Shown piece after piece: positions 4,828 through 5,330 of a stretch of DNA of 5,330 nucleotides. Every line of letters starts with the position of its first letter. The first letter of the stretch is position 1. The notes under the pieces are model-generated. The model worked only from the letters and a program-made list of their open reading frames with translations, was not told where the DNA came from and did no database searches. The position numbers and the translations under genes were made by a program. Where the stretch lies: the NCBI GenBank assembly GCA_945787595.1, contig CALZJV010000455.1, forward strand, positions 1 through 5,330. Reading direction: 5' to 3'. This stretch comes from an uncultured Desulfobacterales bacterium. Lineage in GTDB: Bacteria; Desulfobacterota; Desulfobacteria; Desulfobacterales; JAFDCJ01.

Positions 4828-5330
4828 AAAATGAAGATAATTTTAATGTGCCGGTAAAATCATGGTGCAAAGAGATAGAAGAGGGGGCGATGACCCAGGC
4901 GGCAGATCTCGCAAAGCACCCGGTAGTATTTCGTCATGTTGCCCTGATGCCGGATTGCCATCAGGGTTATGGAATGCCAATCGGCGGTGTTATTGCCTGC
5001 ACAAACGCTGTGATTCCAAATGCCGTGGGTGTGGATATCGGATGCGGCATGGGCGCTGTGCGGACAAGTATTGATGTCGCGGATGCAACCAGAGACCAGC
5101 TCAGAGATGTCGTAAAAAAGGTTAAGGAAACGGTTCCATGCGGTGAGGGAAGGGCCCATAAAAAGGCGCAAAACCAGGATGGCTTTGATGAAGTCATTAA
5201 TTCGTTTAATGATAGAAAATGGTTTTCTGAGCATGTTCGGGACCTTGCCTGCAGAAATCTTGGAACGCTTGGCGGAGGAAATCATTTTATCGAAATCCAG
5301 GCCGGAGATGATAATCATGTGTGGCTGATG
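4815..5330 (+). CDS. rtcB: RtcB, GTP-dependent RNA ligase (3' end missing, window edge)
   Basis: RtcB joins RNA 2',3'-cyclic-phosphate or 3'-phosphate ends to 5'-OH ends using GTP and Mn2+ through a guanylated histidine. The visible 172 residues cover the N-terminal two fifths of a protein usually 400-480 residues long and stay open to the last base. Signatures are PVKSWCKE (13-20), HVALMPDCHQGYGMPIGG (41-58), IPNAVGVDIGCGMGAVRT (67-84) and NLGTLGGGNHFIE (148-160). D74 and C77 in VDIGCG and N156-H157 in GGGNH correspond to the Asp95/Cys98 and Asn202/His203 active-site and metal-binding residues of Pyrococcus RtcB. The remaining metal histidines and the guanylated histidine lie beyond the window. 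The start ATG at 4815 has a good ribosome binding site and gives MEWIKNEDNFNVPVKSW, which aligns with the E. coli N-terminus. The gene overlaps rtcA in a different frame, so the pair is probably translationally coupled. Confidence 0.97.
   Translation, partial: MEWIKNEDNFNVPVKSWCKEIEEGAMTQAADLAKHPVVFRHVALMPDCHQGYGMPIGGVIACTNAVIPNAVGVDIGCGMGAVRTSIDVADATRDQLRDVVKKVKETVPCGEGRAHKKAQNQDGFDEVINSFNDRKWFSEHVRDLACRNLGTLGGGNHFIEIQAGDDNHVWLM

Noticed and set aside
4860..5318. Long minus-strand open frame opposite rtcB
   Set aside because: It is antisense to the clearly conserved rtcB reading frame and has no family motif or supported start.

Overview
The window carries an Rtc-type RNA-repair locus: a leftward activator gene, rtcR, faces a rightward operon of slipin, rtcA and rtcB. 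rtcB is cut off by the right edge of the window. The identifications rest on recognisable family motifs: CARF plus GAFTGA plus Walker motifs for RtcR, GEGGGQ and the adenylated His for RtcA, and VDIGCG and GGGNH for RtcB. The organism is a bacterium using sigma-54. Moderate GC content, AT-rich intergenic DNA and the style of an intergenic palindromic repeat suggest a deltaproteobacterium (Desulfobacterota), but that is a weak guess.

Layout. rtcR lies at 1602-10 on the minus strand. The divergent spacer (1603-2430, 828 bp) begins with a very AT-rich stretch holding 10-bp-spaced repeats and a candidate operator. It continues with a near-consensus sigma-54 promoter (TGGCAC-N5-TTGC, 1746-1760) pointing at the operon. 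The inferred transcript start, near 1772, leaves a leader of about 660 nt before the slipin start codon. That leader contains a well-formed tRNA-like element (about 1908-1981) with intact D, anticodon and T arms but a damaged acceptor stem, followed by a run of stem-loops. Next come the slipin gene (2431-3537), a 207-bp MITE-like palindromic element (3538-3744), a GC-rich hairpin (3748-3770), rtcA (3808-4827), and rtcB (from 4815), which overlaps rtcA by 13 nt.

How it may work. RtcR is expected to sense RNA ends, known in Salmonella to be tRNA fragments, through its CARF domain and to drive sigma-54 transcription of the operon. RtcA converts RNA 3'-phosphates to 2',3'-cyclic phosphates, and RtcB ligates 2',3'-cyclic-phosphate or 3'-phosphate ends to 5'-OH ends. 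The most interesting feature is the tRNA-like RNA placed inside the sensor-controlled transcript without any Ro60 gene in view. It is comparable in concept to the tRNA-mimicking YrlA Y RNAs of other rtc operons, but it looks like an almost complete tRNA. It could be a decoy, a sensor ligand, a repair substrate or a diverged tRNA gene. The second notable feature is a slipin whose N-terminal module is present three times at an exact 67-residue period.
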